Shown: in pieces, positions 50,720-63,287 of the stretch
How the letters are laid out: every line of letters starts with the position of its first letter
Position numbering within the stretch: position 1 is the first letter of the stretch
Source: Anarhynchus alexandrinus
Lineage: Eukaryota > Chordata > Aves > Charadriiformes > Charadriidae
Reading direction: 5' to 3'
NCBI GenBank assembly: GCA_008711295.1
Contig: VUYV01000074.1
Coordinates: forward strand, 3,266,797-3,330,796
Length of the DNA stretch: 64,000 nucleotides
The notes under the pieces: model-generated
What the model was told of the DNA's origin: nothing
Seen by the model: the letters and a program-made list of their open reading frames with translations, nothing else
The model's database searches: none
Translations under genes and position numbers: made by a program

Positions 50720-52279
50720 AATTCTTGTAACAATCACTGGAGCTGCTGAGCTACTCCCACAGCTGCATTAAATATCACGACTAAAATATGCAATCCTTTT
50801 GTTATTTCATCTTCTATGAGAAAAGTGGACTGTCGTGTTTCAACAGCAGATTTTAAGCACATATTTCTTTGTAAGTATGTTGGAAAATACAGCTCACAAA
50901 ATGTGCCTTGCTATTCCAGTTTTGCCTATATTCAGTAATGCAGCTGAGTATATGGATACCTAAAGTAGCTCCAGACAAGAGAGCTTGGATCCTGGAGCTG
51001 TGCTGGTAGAGTGGAGCGAGACACAGACTAATCTGCCCAAGAGTGGGATAAATTAGTCTACACAGAGCTCTGCCTTAACACGTTACTTTAATACTTGGAT
51101 AGATTTGGGTTAGAGATGGCTTGAGTAGAGCTGACTCTAAGCACAAGCCAAGTAGGCAGATTTTCAAGGGCATTCACCACCAGGACATTAAAGCTGCTGA
51201 GATAATAACTTTCTGCCTAATTTTGCTGTGCCAGAGCCCTGGGAAGGAAAGGGGAGAGGGGTGCAGGAGGCAGGGCTATTCCTGCCGGAGCAGCAGGAAC
51301 AGTGCTGCTCTCCCATTGCAGCTCCTTCACCCCCTGTGGCACAGCCAGGCCACAGCTGCTCTTCCTCAGGGTGGGAGGGAACTTCAGGTGTGCCCACCTT
51401 GATGAGCTGGGGTGGGCTGATGAGGGCAAGGACCCTCTTTCCCAGCAGCAGTGTGGGTGCAGTGGTGCCTCACGTGGCCTTGCACAGAAGATGGGGAGAT
51501 GTGTGCTAGCAGTGGCTGTGAGAGGTTGCGCCAGGTGCCCCGCTCTCCAGGACAGGTTTGTTGCAGAAGAGCTTCATGGGGTGGAGTGAAATTTGGTCTC
51601 CTAGATATCCTGGAGCCACCTCCTGGCGATAACGACTGAAATATTGAACTCAGTCCAAGGGTTGTAACCAGTAGTGCTAAGAAGTGCTGCAGCACCTTGA
51701 ACCGACAGGAGTTTCCTTAGCACAAAAGGCTTTGTGTTCAGACACACCGCTTTGCTGTCAGGCTGCCAAGGGGCGACAAAAGCACGAATAAGTCCAGGTC
51801 ACTCACTGCCAGGATGGAAGAGCCTCCTGGCCAACCTGAGAGGAGAGCAAGCTTTCCCCCCTGATCAGGGCAAGGGCACTCCTGCACTGGGGGCTGCACC
51901 GATTGTCGCTGGCCGCATTCCTCAGGAGAAGGTGCCAGCCCAAATTTCTGCAGAATCTTCTTCTGCTCCTCAGCCTCCCTATCATTTCTCTGGGAGTCAG
52001 GCTCTTCATCCATCACCAAACTGGGCCTCACCTGGGCTGCATCCCTGGCACTGACACAGCAAAAAGGCACCGCTTCTCCGGGACGAGGTGACATCGCAGC
52101 ACCCAGGGTGCCACGCAGTGCTTTTGCCAACACACCCGTCCACCCCAGCACACTGCGGGGGGGGCGAAAGGGGAAACTCTGCTTTCCTGGGGGGCAAGCG
52201 ACCCGCAGAGAGCCGGGGGGGGCTACAGCAGCAATGGGGCTATGCACTCCAGCCCACTTTACCGAGCCAGGCAGCGGGA

Positions 52280-53390
52280 TGGCTCCGAAGGCTCCACATG
52301 TCCCCTCGGCCACCCGGGGGATGGGGTACTGACTTCGGGCAGCCTCCTGCCACCCCTACCGCCTCTCCCCCCACCCCCGCCAGCAGCTCCCAGCCGGCAG
52401 GACAGCTCAGGCCAGGAGAGGGAGCCGTGGCCCGCCGCCTCCCAGCGGCACCCCGCGACCTGCCGGAGGGGACCCCACGGTACAGACCCACCTTCGTTCC
52501 CGCACCTCCCGGATTCCCCCCCCGCCCCGTCCCGTCCCGTCCCGTCCGCTGCCGATTCCCCGGAGTGACCTCCCCCCCCGCGGCCGTCGGGGCGGAGCCG
52601 GAGGGGGGGGCGCGGACCGAGGAGGAGGAGGAAGAGGAGGAGAGCGCGTCGCGCAGGACGTGGCGGAGCGCGCCCTCCGGTGAGTCCGGCTGCGAGGGGT
52701 ACACGTGTGTCTCTGTCGGCGTGGGCGGCGGGGAGGGAGGCGCATCCCCGCGGGGCGGGGGCAGGGGAAAGGCAGGGGGGGTCCGGTCCTGCCCTCCCCG
52801 GCCGTGAACTTCCCCGCACTCGGAGGGAAAGTTTCTGGCGGAGGAGGCGGTTTCCTGCCCCGGCGGGGCGGGGGGGTAGGCGGGCGGTGGCGGCGGCGCA
52901 CAGCCGGTAGCAGCCATCGCTGGTCGGCCGGCGGGGAGGGAAAGGAAAGAAAGAAGAAGAACCGCTCGGGAGAGCCCGGAGGAGCCGCGGCGGCGGCAGC
53001 AGCAGCGCCCGGCGTCCCCCGGACGGAGCCGCCTCCGCAGGGTGAGAGCGAACGTGCGGCGGCCGCCTCCAGCCCCGCCGGGCCGGGGGGTACCGGGAGC
53101 GAGGGACCGGGGGGAGGCGGGCGGGCGCTGTGGCGGCTGTGCGGGTGCTGCCGGAGGCGGGGGAAACCCTCTGGTGTCCCTCGGTAGAGGACGCAGCCGG
53201 TGTGGGGAAGGCAGGTCCGAGGCGAGCCGCCGATGCGCGTCGCCGGTGGCTCCGCAGCCGCGCTGTACCCGAGACGCGGAGCCGGTTTGCTTCAATTCCC
53301 TCCTTCGGGCCGGGGAAATTGGGATATCCCTGGTTAGGGCGCTACAGGCGCTGACGAACGCAACTTTAATTTTCATCCGCATTGCAAACG
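52280..53390 (+). promoter_or_regulatory. IL1RAP: CpG island, probable IL1RAP promoter
   Basis: A stretch of about 1.1 kb with very high G+C and undepleted CpG, unlike the AT-balanced flanks. It has no TATA box, several GGGCGGGG-type Sp1 sites (for example 52,753 and 52,862), a (CCCGT)n run at 52,525-52,547 and several G-run clusters. Two strong + strand splice donors, at 52,680 and 53,042, support transcription to the right. IL1RAP, the shared co-receptor for IL-1, IL-33 and IL-36 receptors, is the next + strand gene after TMEM207 in amniotes and begins with non-coding exons, so this is the likely promoter. Assignment is by synteny; no IL1RAP codon is in the window. The long open frames here, including 497 codons on the - strand, reflect lack of AT-rich stop codons. 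A bidirectional promoter with a divergent non-coding RNA is possible. Confidence 0.72.
52900..53041 (+). other. IL1RAP: Candidate non-coding first exon (IL1RAP 5' UTR), 3' end
   Basis: The purine-rich and GCC-rich stretch ends at CAGG with the donor gtgaga (GT at 53042-53043), the best-placed donor in the island. The 5' boundary is arbitrary because no start site can be read. No ATG with a meaningful frame is present. The alternative first exon would end at 52,679 before gtgagtcc. Confidence 0.45.
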
Positions 53391-56300
53391 CGGGAGCCTC
53401 CGGTACCTGTTCCCGTCCGCTGTCAGACGGATCTGGGAAATGGAAGGGGCAGAGGACGGGGTCGGACTTCAGTCGCAGCAGGAAAATAAAGTGGAAGAGA
53501 CACATCCAAGCAAACAGCCTGAAAGCGATTAGATGCTGGCAGCAAGATGCCTTTGGCTGGGTGGTTTGCTGGGGAGAGCTGCCCCCGTACGTGAAGCGTT
53601 TTGGGGGGGTATCTGGATGGAAACTGGATGGTGGGAATGCTTTTCTGAAAAGGAAGGGGTGAAGGGGGGAGAGACGGTTAGGGCTCCAGTGCTTCAGGTG
53701 GCCCTTTTCTGTGCCGGTGTCACTTCCCTTCATTACAGCGGCAGTGCTTGTTCCTCAGCCTGGGCTGCTTTCTCGGAGAGTGTCTATATGGTGCTTGGCA
53801 CAAAGGGATCCTGATCTCAGGGCGTTAGGATGTCACTGTAAACTGGATTATAAATACACTCTCATGTGCACACTGTCTCTTCCCATGCTAGCCTTTGCTT
53901 TGTGAGTAACTGGTTATAATGTTTGGGTAAAATTCTGTTTTTCTTTACAGATCTTATTTTCCTATAAAATGATGGCTTTTGTTCATCTGTTTAGTTTTGT
54001 TGTCCTAGGAAAGGCTTTTTACTTCTGGATTTGGGAGATTGCAGCAAGCTCCTTACCTTTTTTTAAAAAAAATATTTGCTGTGTAATTAAAAAGTACTAT
54101 TTTCCTGCCACTCCATTTTTAACTGTGGCCCCTCTTGGGTAAGCAGAACTGTCACTGAACTTGCGCTTCCACATGCAGAAGGATTGTGGGGTATTATTTA
54201 TTAACTGTGCTGTGGAGAGTCCATATCTCATAACTTAGAGGGCAATTTATAACAGGTTGCTTTTGGCAGCTCCAGAAGATTTACTTGCTGTCTTGTGTTC
54301 CTTGCAGGAAAAGCCTCTCCTGTTTGCATGGAGAGCATCGCTCCAGCCCAGGGGCTTTCTGGTGGGAGGGCTCAGTGCTGGGAAGGGTCCTGCTTTCTGC
54401 CTCCGTTGCCTGCCTGTGGTGAGCAGGGGAGGGCAAGCGGAGAGGATGAAGCTCTAACACCCGGATACTCTCCTTCCCTGGAAGTAGGTACAGAGTTGTT
54501 GCAATCACTGGCAACACCTTCTCTGTAGGAGCGGTTAAGGATGCCGGATAATGAGGGATGTGGAGAATAAGGCTGTGAGGACTTGGGGTGGTGGAAGCTT
54601 GCAGGGCACTGAAACGATCAGGAAACATTAAGCTGGAAAAGGGGGAGCTGCTGCATGGAGGTGGAGCGGGGAGCTGTGGGGTGAGAGGTTATGGTTCTAA
54701 TGCAATGCCTGTGCAAGGCAGAGGGCAGGTCTGCATGCACGCAGCACTGTGACTTTCTTTCCATGTCTCTGGATGTAGCTTGAGTTCAAAGTGTCTATAG
54801 GAAGAGCTGTGCTTGCCCATGTCTACCCATGCCTGGTCCCTCCAGAGTCTCTGAAGGAAAGCTTGTTTCTTAACACCTCTGGGCTCTCTCCTTCCAGAGC
54901 TCCGGGGCTCTGCGCAGGTATCCTGCATCTGAGCATTAGCTGGTGTGCAGCAGGGATGTGTACTGCGCTGGTCCGCGCTTGAGCAGGCTCATACCCTGGG
55001 TCAGGTAGCACTACCCCAAAGTGCCTGGCAGAAACACATAGGTGAGAGAGACTTCAGAGGGTTGGGAGAGCAGTGTGGCAGCAGGTTGGATGGTGTTTGG
55101 ATACATGGAGTTATGGGAAATGCCTCCTTGCTGGCCCCGGTGCTGTGATTTTAAGCTCTGAAATATGCATATAGGAAGGAGGAGGCAGAGAGAGTTTGTC
55201 CCAGCTCTATTCCTTCAAGACCTGCGTGTGCCAGATGCTAGCGCTAGGGAAGAAGCATTTCACTCCTTCAGAATAAGAGGCCTTCTCTCTTATTGTTATG
55301 TTCGGATTTTTATGTTGGTTATTTTGGCAGGCATATGATTCGTATTCCTTTCCCCATCTGTCCTGGGTCCCCACTGTTGTCAAATGTCCTCCCATTTCAG
55401 CAAGACTCTGACTTGCGAAAACTTGCCATGAAGATATCCTTTGCGTCTGGCGGGGTGGGAGAGGAGGTGTCCCAGCTTGGCTTTTGGAGCACAGGTTGCA
55501 TCGGGAAGGTGGACAGTTAGGAAGACTATAACTGGCACGTGAATGCGTTCGCATATCTGTGAGCATCCGTGCTGTCCGGTCTTTCTTTTCATCATACAGC
55601 AACAGGGAATGCTTTGGGAATAAAAATAGATATACGGAAAAGCCTATAGAAGCTGAAATCTGTGAACAGCGCCACGTTATCCAGGAACTGGAACACTTTC
55701 TGCAGTGGAGCTCACAGTTCAGACGTTGCCTGCTCTCCTTGTTTCTCCCCTGCCTTTCTCTTGACACAGCTGCTGGATGTCACTGCCCCCGTAAGCAGAG
55801 CTAAGAGCTGTCTCCTCTGTGCTGGATGCAGCCCAGGCAGCAGCATCTCTGTACCAGGAGGGGGGTGAGAGCTGATGCTCCACCGGCTGCGCGAGGTGGG
55901 ACAGATGCAGAGTAGAAGGAAGGCAAAGCTGGCAGTCACGTTTGCCGCGCTTGAGCTGACCCCCCCTCTCTGGCGTCAGCTCTGCAGCCTAGGTGGGACT
56001 CGGGGGCCCACGCTCAGGTGGGGTTCTTTCCCTCCACGGTTTGTAACGGCTTTGTTCTCCGCCATCAGCAGAATGTATGGCTGAGATTTGGTCACCGCTA
56101 AACTGGTACAAAACACCTTCTTCTTTTGGGAGGTATTTTAGGATTTCTCCCCCCACGCCCCCCAGTGTTTTCGCAAAGCAGAAGGCTAATCTCACGTTTC
56201 TCAGCCACAGTTTTGTTATGTGTAGGGCTTTCACATGCAACTGAGCCACATGTATGCTTGGAGAGAGTGCAAAAAGGAAACTGATTTGGGGAAATTATTT

Positions 56301-56900
56301 CAAATGGTGCCTATGCTTTTGGGAATTTCAACCTTAGCCAGTGTGCTTGCAACCTTCAACCTCAGAGGTCCCAGTGAGACACGCGCACAGATCACGATAT
56401 TCATAAATTCAGAGTCTTATTTGACAGAAAATAAAATACAGGGAATGTATAAGCATGCATGTTTTGTTATAGGGTTCCTTAAAAATACTTGCTGGTAAAA
56501 CAGGATTCCTACTACAAGCGAAGAATCATATCTTCAGTCAGTCCTTTGTTAATTTAGCAGCTCTCAGTTTCATCAAATGGGGACTGTATCCCCAGGAATT
56601 CCTCTGACACAGGTTTCCCCTGAGTCCGGATGATTATCCAATTACAATTTTAAGAAAATTACAGCAAGGATAACTGGCTAAAGATAGAAGTCTCTGGGAG
56701 TGTTCGGAAAAGAGAAGGAAAGTGTGTGAGAGAGCGAGAGCTTTGCTTTCGCGTGTGGGTAAAATGCAGAGAATTATACCAGTCCTTTAAGTTTTGTGGT
56801 GAGCGCAGTCACGATCCCTGGTGTCGGGGCTGGACCTGCTTCCTTTCCTTCCTTCTTTCTTTCCTTCTACTCTCTTTTGTTTTGTGCCGATTCCATATTT

Positions 56901-56961
56901 TATAGAATCAGAGAATATCTGGAGTTGGAAGGGACCCATAAGGATCATCAAGTCCAACTCA
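56901..56961 (-). repeat. CR1 LINE 3' terminus
   Basis: The + strand reads 'tatagaatcagagaat', then 'ggagttggaagggacc', then 'ggatcatcaagtccaact'. This is the reverse complement of the diagnostic CR1 3' tail, with its remnant octamer repeat at the left end. Only about 60 bases remain, the usual severe 5' truncation. It is the clearest lineage marker in the window, pointing to bird or other reptile DNA. Confidence 0.9.
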
Positions 56962-58399
56962 TAAATATTTATATGAAAAACATTGATTCTTAGGGAGTCT
57001 TTTTAGATTTACATGTGTAAACAAAAAGGGACAGTTAAAAGCTCTGTTCGGAGCAGAGAATAAGAGGTTGCCGTGAATCCCGGGCTGTCAGAGGATGGTA
57101 GGTGGCTCCTTCTCCTGGGAACACCAGGAAGGTGCCAGAGAGCCATGGCCTTGGCAGTCCCCCCCGGAGCGGGGGCCCCGGGCACAAGCTGGGAGCTCTG
57201 CGTTGCAGCCTGGAAGTACCACGGGAAAAGGCTGATTATTAGCTTGGCGTGAGGCTCCTCGGACGGTTTTGTTGTGCAACTGAAAGGCAAAGATACAACA
57301 TGAATCACGCACTTGCACAAATACTTCAGAAGCCTCTTCAGCTTTATTATGCTGAGGTGTTACTGGAACTAGAAGAGGGCTTTAAAAAAGAAAAAGGAAG
57401 TTTTAATACCTCCCTGTGTCTTTAACTAGAAAAGCTGCTGTGTGTTTTTTTGGTTTGTTTTGTTTTTTTTTCTCCCAGTTTTGCTTAATCCTTTGCATGA
57501 CTGGAATAAGTGTAACGGAGTATCTCGACTCTCTTAGGCCTGATCTTGTCCACTCATAGGGATGTGATATTTTTGGATGTTCAGAGGATGATTCTTATAT
57601 AGTTGATCAACTTGTGTGTACCAGCTTGCAAAACTGTGACCTAAATGTTTATCCTTAGTGCTGACAGGATGCTCTGGAGCTCTTTAACTATGTATTTATA
57701 ACAATTATGCTGCTTGGCAAGAAAGACATGACGTTTTCTTCTCAGAGAGATTTTTTGCCTTTTTTTTTCCTTTTGTGCCTGTGATTTGTGGTTATAGTTG
57801 CCTTTCTTTATCATTTTACCTTTTGTCCTAGATGTAAATAAAGAGCTAATTACGGTTAATCTCAATGCAAGGGAATGAAATTTTTAAAGAGTGAAAAATA
57901 ACTCCCATCTGTTAGATTTTTCAGTAGCGTTTTGGGGTTTGCCTTCTACTCGGAAGGAAGCCAAAACTTATCTTGCTCAATTTAAAGTTTTCCTTGCAAT
58001 ATTTAAACTGGATTTTTAATCATTTAAAAAACAAACAGAAAGGGAAATAGCTTTTCAAATTATGTTTGGCAATGTTCTTAATTTGCGGCTTGCTAAAACC
58101 TGAACAGCTCAGTCACATTCCTACTGAAATGAGTTGAAATCCCACTACCAAATTCTATAGGAACAGGTTTGAGACCTTATTCTGGAAAAGCATCTATTTT
58201 TCATTGCATTTCTGTGTTTCCTGCCTGCTGGGGCTTCACGTGCCCAGCCAGTCAGCCCCAAAATTACTTGTTCCAAGGGAACTGCTTCTTAAGTAGTTAC
58301 TATTTAAGACAGGCTCAAACCCCAAGTTTTCCGTGGTGGGTATGTGGTACATTCAGCCCCATCAGCTCCAGTGACTGCTGAGCTCAGGGAATTAATCTA

Positions 58400-58525
58400 T
58401 ACTTTGCACTCATACGATATCTTTCATTTCAGCATCTCTGAGCACTTTAGAGACATTGAGATGCACAGCTGTGGGGAGAGGCGGCTCTAAAAGCGGCTGG
58501 GGAAACAGAGGCACAGATTTCAGAA
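58400..58525 (-). repeat. MIR/CORE-SINE-like amniote fossil
   Basis: 'atctttcatttcagcatct' and 'ctgagcactttagagacat', then 'ggctggggaaacagaggca', follow the same bird/reptile repeat as at 22,772-22,900 (cctttcatc..gatctcaaagcactttacaaaca..ggggaaactgaggcacag). Orientation given relative to MIR. Confidence 0.6.
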
Positions 58526-61500
58526 ACCTCTACTAATGTGCTCAGTTGAGGGGACAGCCCTTTATAAGCTCTCTGGTGCCCGATTACCAGGGAGGCACTA
58601 CAATTTTTCATGCGCTACAATTGGTGATTGATGCCTCTGTAGGTTTCGTGTAGATTAACCAGAAACTCATATTGCTACCTGAAACTAGTTGACTGTTTTA
58701 AAATCTTCAATCTTGGAGACTTGCAGGAGCATAGTAAACAGCAGTGGCAGGAGCCCAAATTTCTACTTATTTTTTTTCTGAGCTTAGCCTATTGCAAAAA
58801 GCAAATCTCACGAGGAACCAAAAGTAAATCAACCTCACCTCCATCCCACCATAGTAACATCCAGGGCCCCACCTACATAAATCTATCAGCAATCTGTTGA
58901 TTCAAAGCTCAGGGATCTGTAGAAAATACTTATTCTGACAGTAAGAGCCATACAAATTAACTCTAATACAAATAATTGGATTTGTTCTATTGAGAAATAG
59001 CTGCCTCCCCCCTCTTGCTTCAAGCATAGTCAACTCCCAGCCCGTGTTTATAAGGAGGGATCCGGATAATGGGAGGAGGATGTGTGTGTTGCTGCCCAGT
59101 GTGATAATGTTGGCAGGCTGTGGAGGGCTTGTAGGGCACCCAGCATCTTTGAATGAGCGCAGATGTGCTGCTGGATCCCAAAATGCTCTAGCAAATTGCT
59201 CTGGTTGCAGTTGAGCCGGACAGGGCTGATGTGTTGGGGTGACTGAAAGACGTGGCAAAACTCAGACCCCACTGGAGTAACATCCCCATGGACGGGGTTG
59301 TCTTTCCCCCTCAACCATTTTGCTGCAAAAATAGCTGCAGCCTCAGTGCATTTATGTTTTTCCACCTTCCTTGTTCTCTCTCTCATGGCGCTATGCGGAC
59401 TTTAGGGAGACTTTGTTTAATTCTGGCTCCTTGGGAGGTTGCACACACCCAGACACCCCTCGCTTGCGGCCACGGTGAGGTGGAAATGCTTTTCTCCAGG
59501 TTTATTGTGTCAGGGCAGCTGCACCTTGGCGTTTCAGCTGTGCTGAACAGCCCTGGGTTGTGGCTACACAGGAAGGCAATGTTTTTCCCTTTCTAAGCTC
59601 CCTCCCTGCCCCCCCCCCCTGCCGGGTGCAGTGACACTGTAGTTGTTGACAAGAAGCGTCAAAAGAGCAGGAGGGAAACTCAACCCAACTTTCCAAAGAT
59701 GCTCAGCGATTGCTTCCTCTCCATGCAAGGAGGTGAGCCAGCCCAGGGCGAGGGTCACTGCACATCTGGGAGTATGAAGGCATCCACTTCCTGGCATTGA
59801 AGGTGCTCTGAAATGAAAATTTGGGAGACTTCTTAGATTTTTGGCCCTTTGCGTCAGGGTTTTAACACATAGCGGTATTTCCTCCAGTCACTGCTCCTTG
59901 TAGCCTTTGGAAATGTCAGCAGCGCATATATTGCCTTTTGTTTGTCGTTCAGCGGGAGAAATGAATTCATTGCCCTCATGAGATCAATCATATTCTCCCC
60001 AAATAATTAATATTGATGACAATCACAGCATACTGCTGCCTGCAGCTCCCTCTCAGCCTTCCCACTGTGCAGGTGCTCTGGGTCACAGAGCAGACCTTCT
60101 CGTAGGAGACTCCTGACTTGAAAATTCAGGGTGCCGTTGCTTGAAGGTTGAATTTAGAGCTGCACTGACGGGGTCAGCCCGGGCAGAGCCCGAGCACGTT
60201 CCCTGTGATGGCGCAACCTCATATTTGCAGAAGGAAATGTTAGAGACATGGGGAGCAAATGTGATGCACGTGGCACAGGAAGGATTGTCTCGTTCTGTTT
60301 CTCTTTTCCTCCTTTGTTTCTGTCGGTACCCAGATTTTCCTAGTCCCCTTTGCGGGGAGAAGCTGTAGTGTGCTGACCGGAGAGGGGCACGCACGCAGAA
60401 GAAAGTTGTTGTGGTCCTCACCAGGAAGACCAGGTGGGTGGGATGGGGAAGTGGAGGCCCATGGAAGAGCTGGAAGGAACTCTGGAGAACTGCCTGTAAG
60501 TGGGGTGTTGTTCTGGGAGAGGCAGGTGGCTCCTGGGCTTTGTCGTTCCTTTTTCTATTGCTTTAGATTCTGCCATGGATTGACAGGTATAGCACACTTA
60601 CAGAGCAGCCTGTCCAAGCTGGAGGAGAGGGAATGAAGCATCTTCATATCTTATTCTTGTTTGCTTTTTTTTCTTATAAGGCTAAATGCAGTGAAATCAA
60701 CATGATTAATATAAGTGCCAGGTGTGGAAACACTGCGTGGCCCAAACCTGACAAAGAAAAACTCAGCTGACTTGCTTTTACCCTTGAATACGTTGCTCAT
60801 CCCGGGATACCTGCAGTCACCTGAGGAAATCCTCCTCTTACACTGCAGGCAGGGTTGGAGATCAGGTCTTCACCACCGGCAGCAGCACAGGTAAATCTGC
60901 CAGCGGTGCTGGAGACATTGCAGTCTGCCTGGGGATTTTGTGGCTGTGGCACAGTGAAAGAGATACTTGGAAAGGCGAGTGAAACGCAGTGATGTTGTGC
61001 TCTGGAGCATGGTGGTGCTTGGCGGCTTTCTGCCTGCTGTCCCTCTCTGGGGGGAACAAGAAGGGGAAGATGTTGGCTGAACGTAGAGCAGCCGTCCTGA
61101 GAACCCGGTCTGCGAGCACCGAGGGCTATAAGGAGAGGAGGTGAAGTGAAAGAGCAGGTATGTAGCTGGCAGCAAGGGCTTGAACTTAAGAAAAGAAGCT
61201 CTTGGAGCATTTTTTGAGACCGAGAGCCCGTTGCAGCTGGTGCTGAGCCGCGCTGGGTGCAGCCCCTGTTGTGACGGTGGGCATGTGCCGTGGGGCTGCA
61301 GAGCACTGGCTGTGCCCGGCTGGGCTTGCGAGGAGATACCTCTCCTCGGAAAGCTGCTCTGGGGTTCAGGAGTCCCAGGCTGGTCCTGTGAAAGGCAGTA
61401 AGAGGTGCTGATAAACCTGCTCAAGTCTGCATCATGTTCTCTGGATTTGGAGACTTGGGCTGAGCTACCTTGGGGTTGCTGCTCTGCAGTCTGCACAATG

Positions 61501-61740
61501 TGGATGTGCTGCTACGTCCACAGAGACAGTGGAGTAACCTCTTAGGGAAGGCAGTGGAGTTCATTACATCTACAAGCCATTAAAAAGGTCAGGAGGCAGA
61601 ATGTATAAATTAAATGCTCGTTCTCAGATGTCTCCAGGTGCTCCATGAGAGCTAATCAGGACTCTTCCAGTGAGGGAGGAACCTCACTCAGGATTCCTTA
61701 AGTCTCCTCAGGTCTTTGTGCCATGTTGGTTGCAGATTTC

Positions 61741-61758
61741 TTTTTTTTTTTTTTTTTT
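61741..61758. repeat. Poly(T) tract
   Basis: Eighteen T residues; no element recognised next to it. Confidence 0.8.
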
Positions 61759-63261
61759 CCTCTGCAAAGATTAGTTTGTCAGTTTATTTTCCGGTAGTGC
61801 GATATGTGGATATTTCTCAGAGCTCTCCTTTCACTATAACATCACCGTCCAAAATAGAAGCATTGTGTCTGGCTTCATGGAAGGTCTCGGCTCTCTTTGA
61901 AGCTCTGTTGGAAGCTTTTCATTCCCTGCCTATTCAGACTTAAAAAATAGACTATCTTGGCTGGATACCTTTTGCTTGAGTACAGAAGTGCTCTTGTAGA
62001 TTGGTGTTTGAACTGCTCGGTGGCCAGCGTGTATGCATTTGTAATCCATGCTGTTTGATTTCATAGCTGTGGCTCTACCTGCCCCTCTTCAGCTCCACTC
62101 CACAGATCTCTCGGTGGTAGTCGCAGCTGTTTATTTGTCTTGTCCAGGTGTGCATATATTTTGGAGAGGTGACGGATTGTTGAGCTAGTTTATTTTAAAT
62201 GTATGAAATGCAGCGTGCTCTGCCTGCTAAACAGCTGCCGGAGTATAATCGGTGGCACCCTGGGCTCCGGCAGAGCAGCGCGCAAGATCTGTAGCGTTTG
62301 TGCTTTGCCAAGCCCTGAGAGGACCCCAGGAGGACTGGAAAGGGAAAGAGGGGATGCTGACTTGCTTCAGATATATTTTCAAGCCCCCCCGTCTCTCCAT
62401 GTGTCTAGATTGCACTTTTTTTTTTTCCTTTTCTCTTGAGAGGGGGAGAAATAGCTTCTTCCTCTGAATTCTGATTATTAGTGTTAAATCTGTTGAGCCA
62501 AAAGGACGCCAGGAGATGGTATCTAAATGCCAATAGCGGATCGCAAATTCCCTGCCTGGCAATCGCCTCCGTGTCCCAAACATTGGCGCTGGCGGAGGCA
62601 AATCTTGCACTACCAAGGAAGCTCCCAGAAATGACTCACTGCTAATGAACGTCTCCCCGTTTTTTCCCCGAGCCTCTGCGCTGGAGCTGGGGCTGCCGCC
62701 TGCTCTGCCCACGGCAGCTCCTGGTGCTCTTTGAAGGTCAGCCCTGCTCCTGCAGTTTGTGCTGCTGTGTTCAAGGAGAACTGGCTCGGGACCACCTCCC
62801 GGGGTGACACACTGCTGAGTTTGTTCATCCCCATGTTGGGGATTTAGTAAAAAAGTAATTATTAAAAAGCCAGCAGACTGCAGCCCTTGGCCTGGATGTG
62901 CAGTGCGGGAGGCCGGGGAGAGGCAGCGGTGGGTGAGGGGCAGTGGAGCCACCTTGGATGCCTGGTGTCATGTCTCCAGCTGGCGAAGGGTTGGCTGGGC
63001 CACTGACCGAGAAGATTGTTTCCAGATTTTTCTTTATTTTTTTTTTCTCCCATCTTCTGGGTACTTGGTAGATGTGGGTGTAGAGCTGTCTGTGAGCACT
63101 GAAGCTCCCCAGCGCCAAGACCCAGTGCTTTCAGGTCCAGGTCCTGTGTGACGGTGGCCAGCTCTGGCCAAGGAAGACAGAATATACTTTGTGCTAGTGA
63201 CATGGGAGACCTCTCACTGGGACAGCTTTCCATATGACAACCGTTAGGTTCTTTTTTGGTG

Positions 63262-63287
63262 TGTTTTTTTTTTTATCCCCCCCCCCA
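63262..63287. repeat. Poly(T)/poly(C) low-complexity patch
   Basis: A run of T followed closely by a run of ten C. Confidence 0.75.

Larger units (their letters stand above)
26360..52000. other. Non-coding gap between TMEM207 and the CpG island
   Basis: About 25 kb without a convincing exon. In mammals no protein-coding gene lies between TMEM207 and IL1RAP, which agrees. Open frames over 100 codons (for example - strand 31,739-32,350) lack motifs and splice support. Some of it may be intron of TMEM207, whose first exon was not located. Old SINE pieces and simple repeats are listed separately. AT-rich stretches with TAATTA-type sites (about 36,225-36,300 and 43,440-43,640) could be conserved regulatory DNA but cannot be shown from one sequence. 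Confidence 0.5.

Noticed and set aside
52240..53733. 497-codon open frame on the - strand over the CpG island, with overlapping long frames on both strands
   Set aside because: Pro/Arg/Ser/Gly-rich composition, open in several frames at once, no domain and no splice context; explained by scarcity of AT-rich stop codons in a CpG island.
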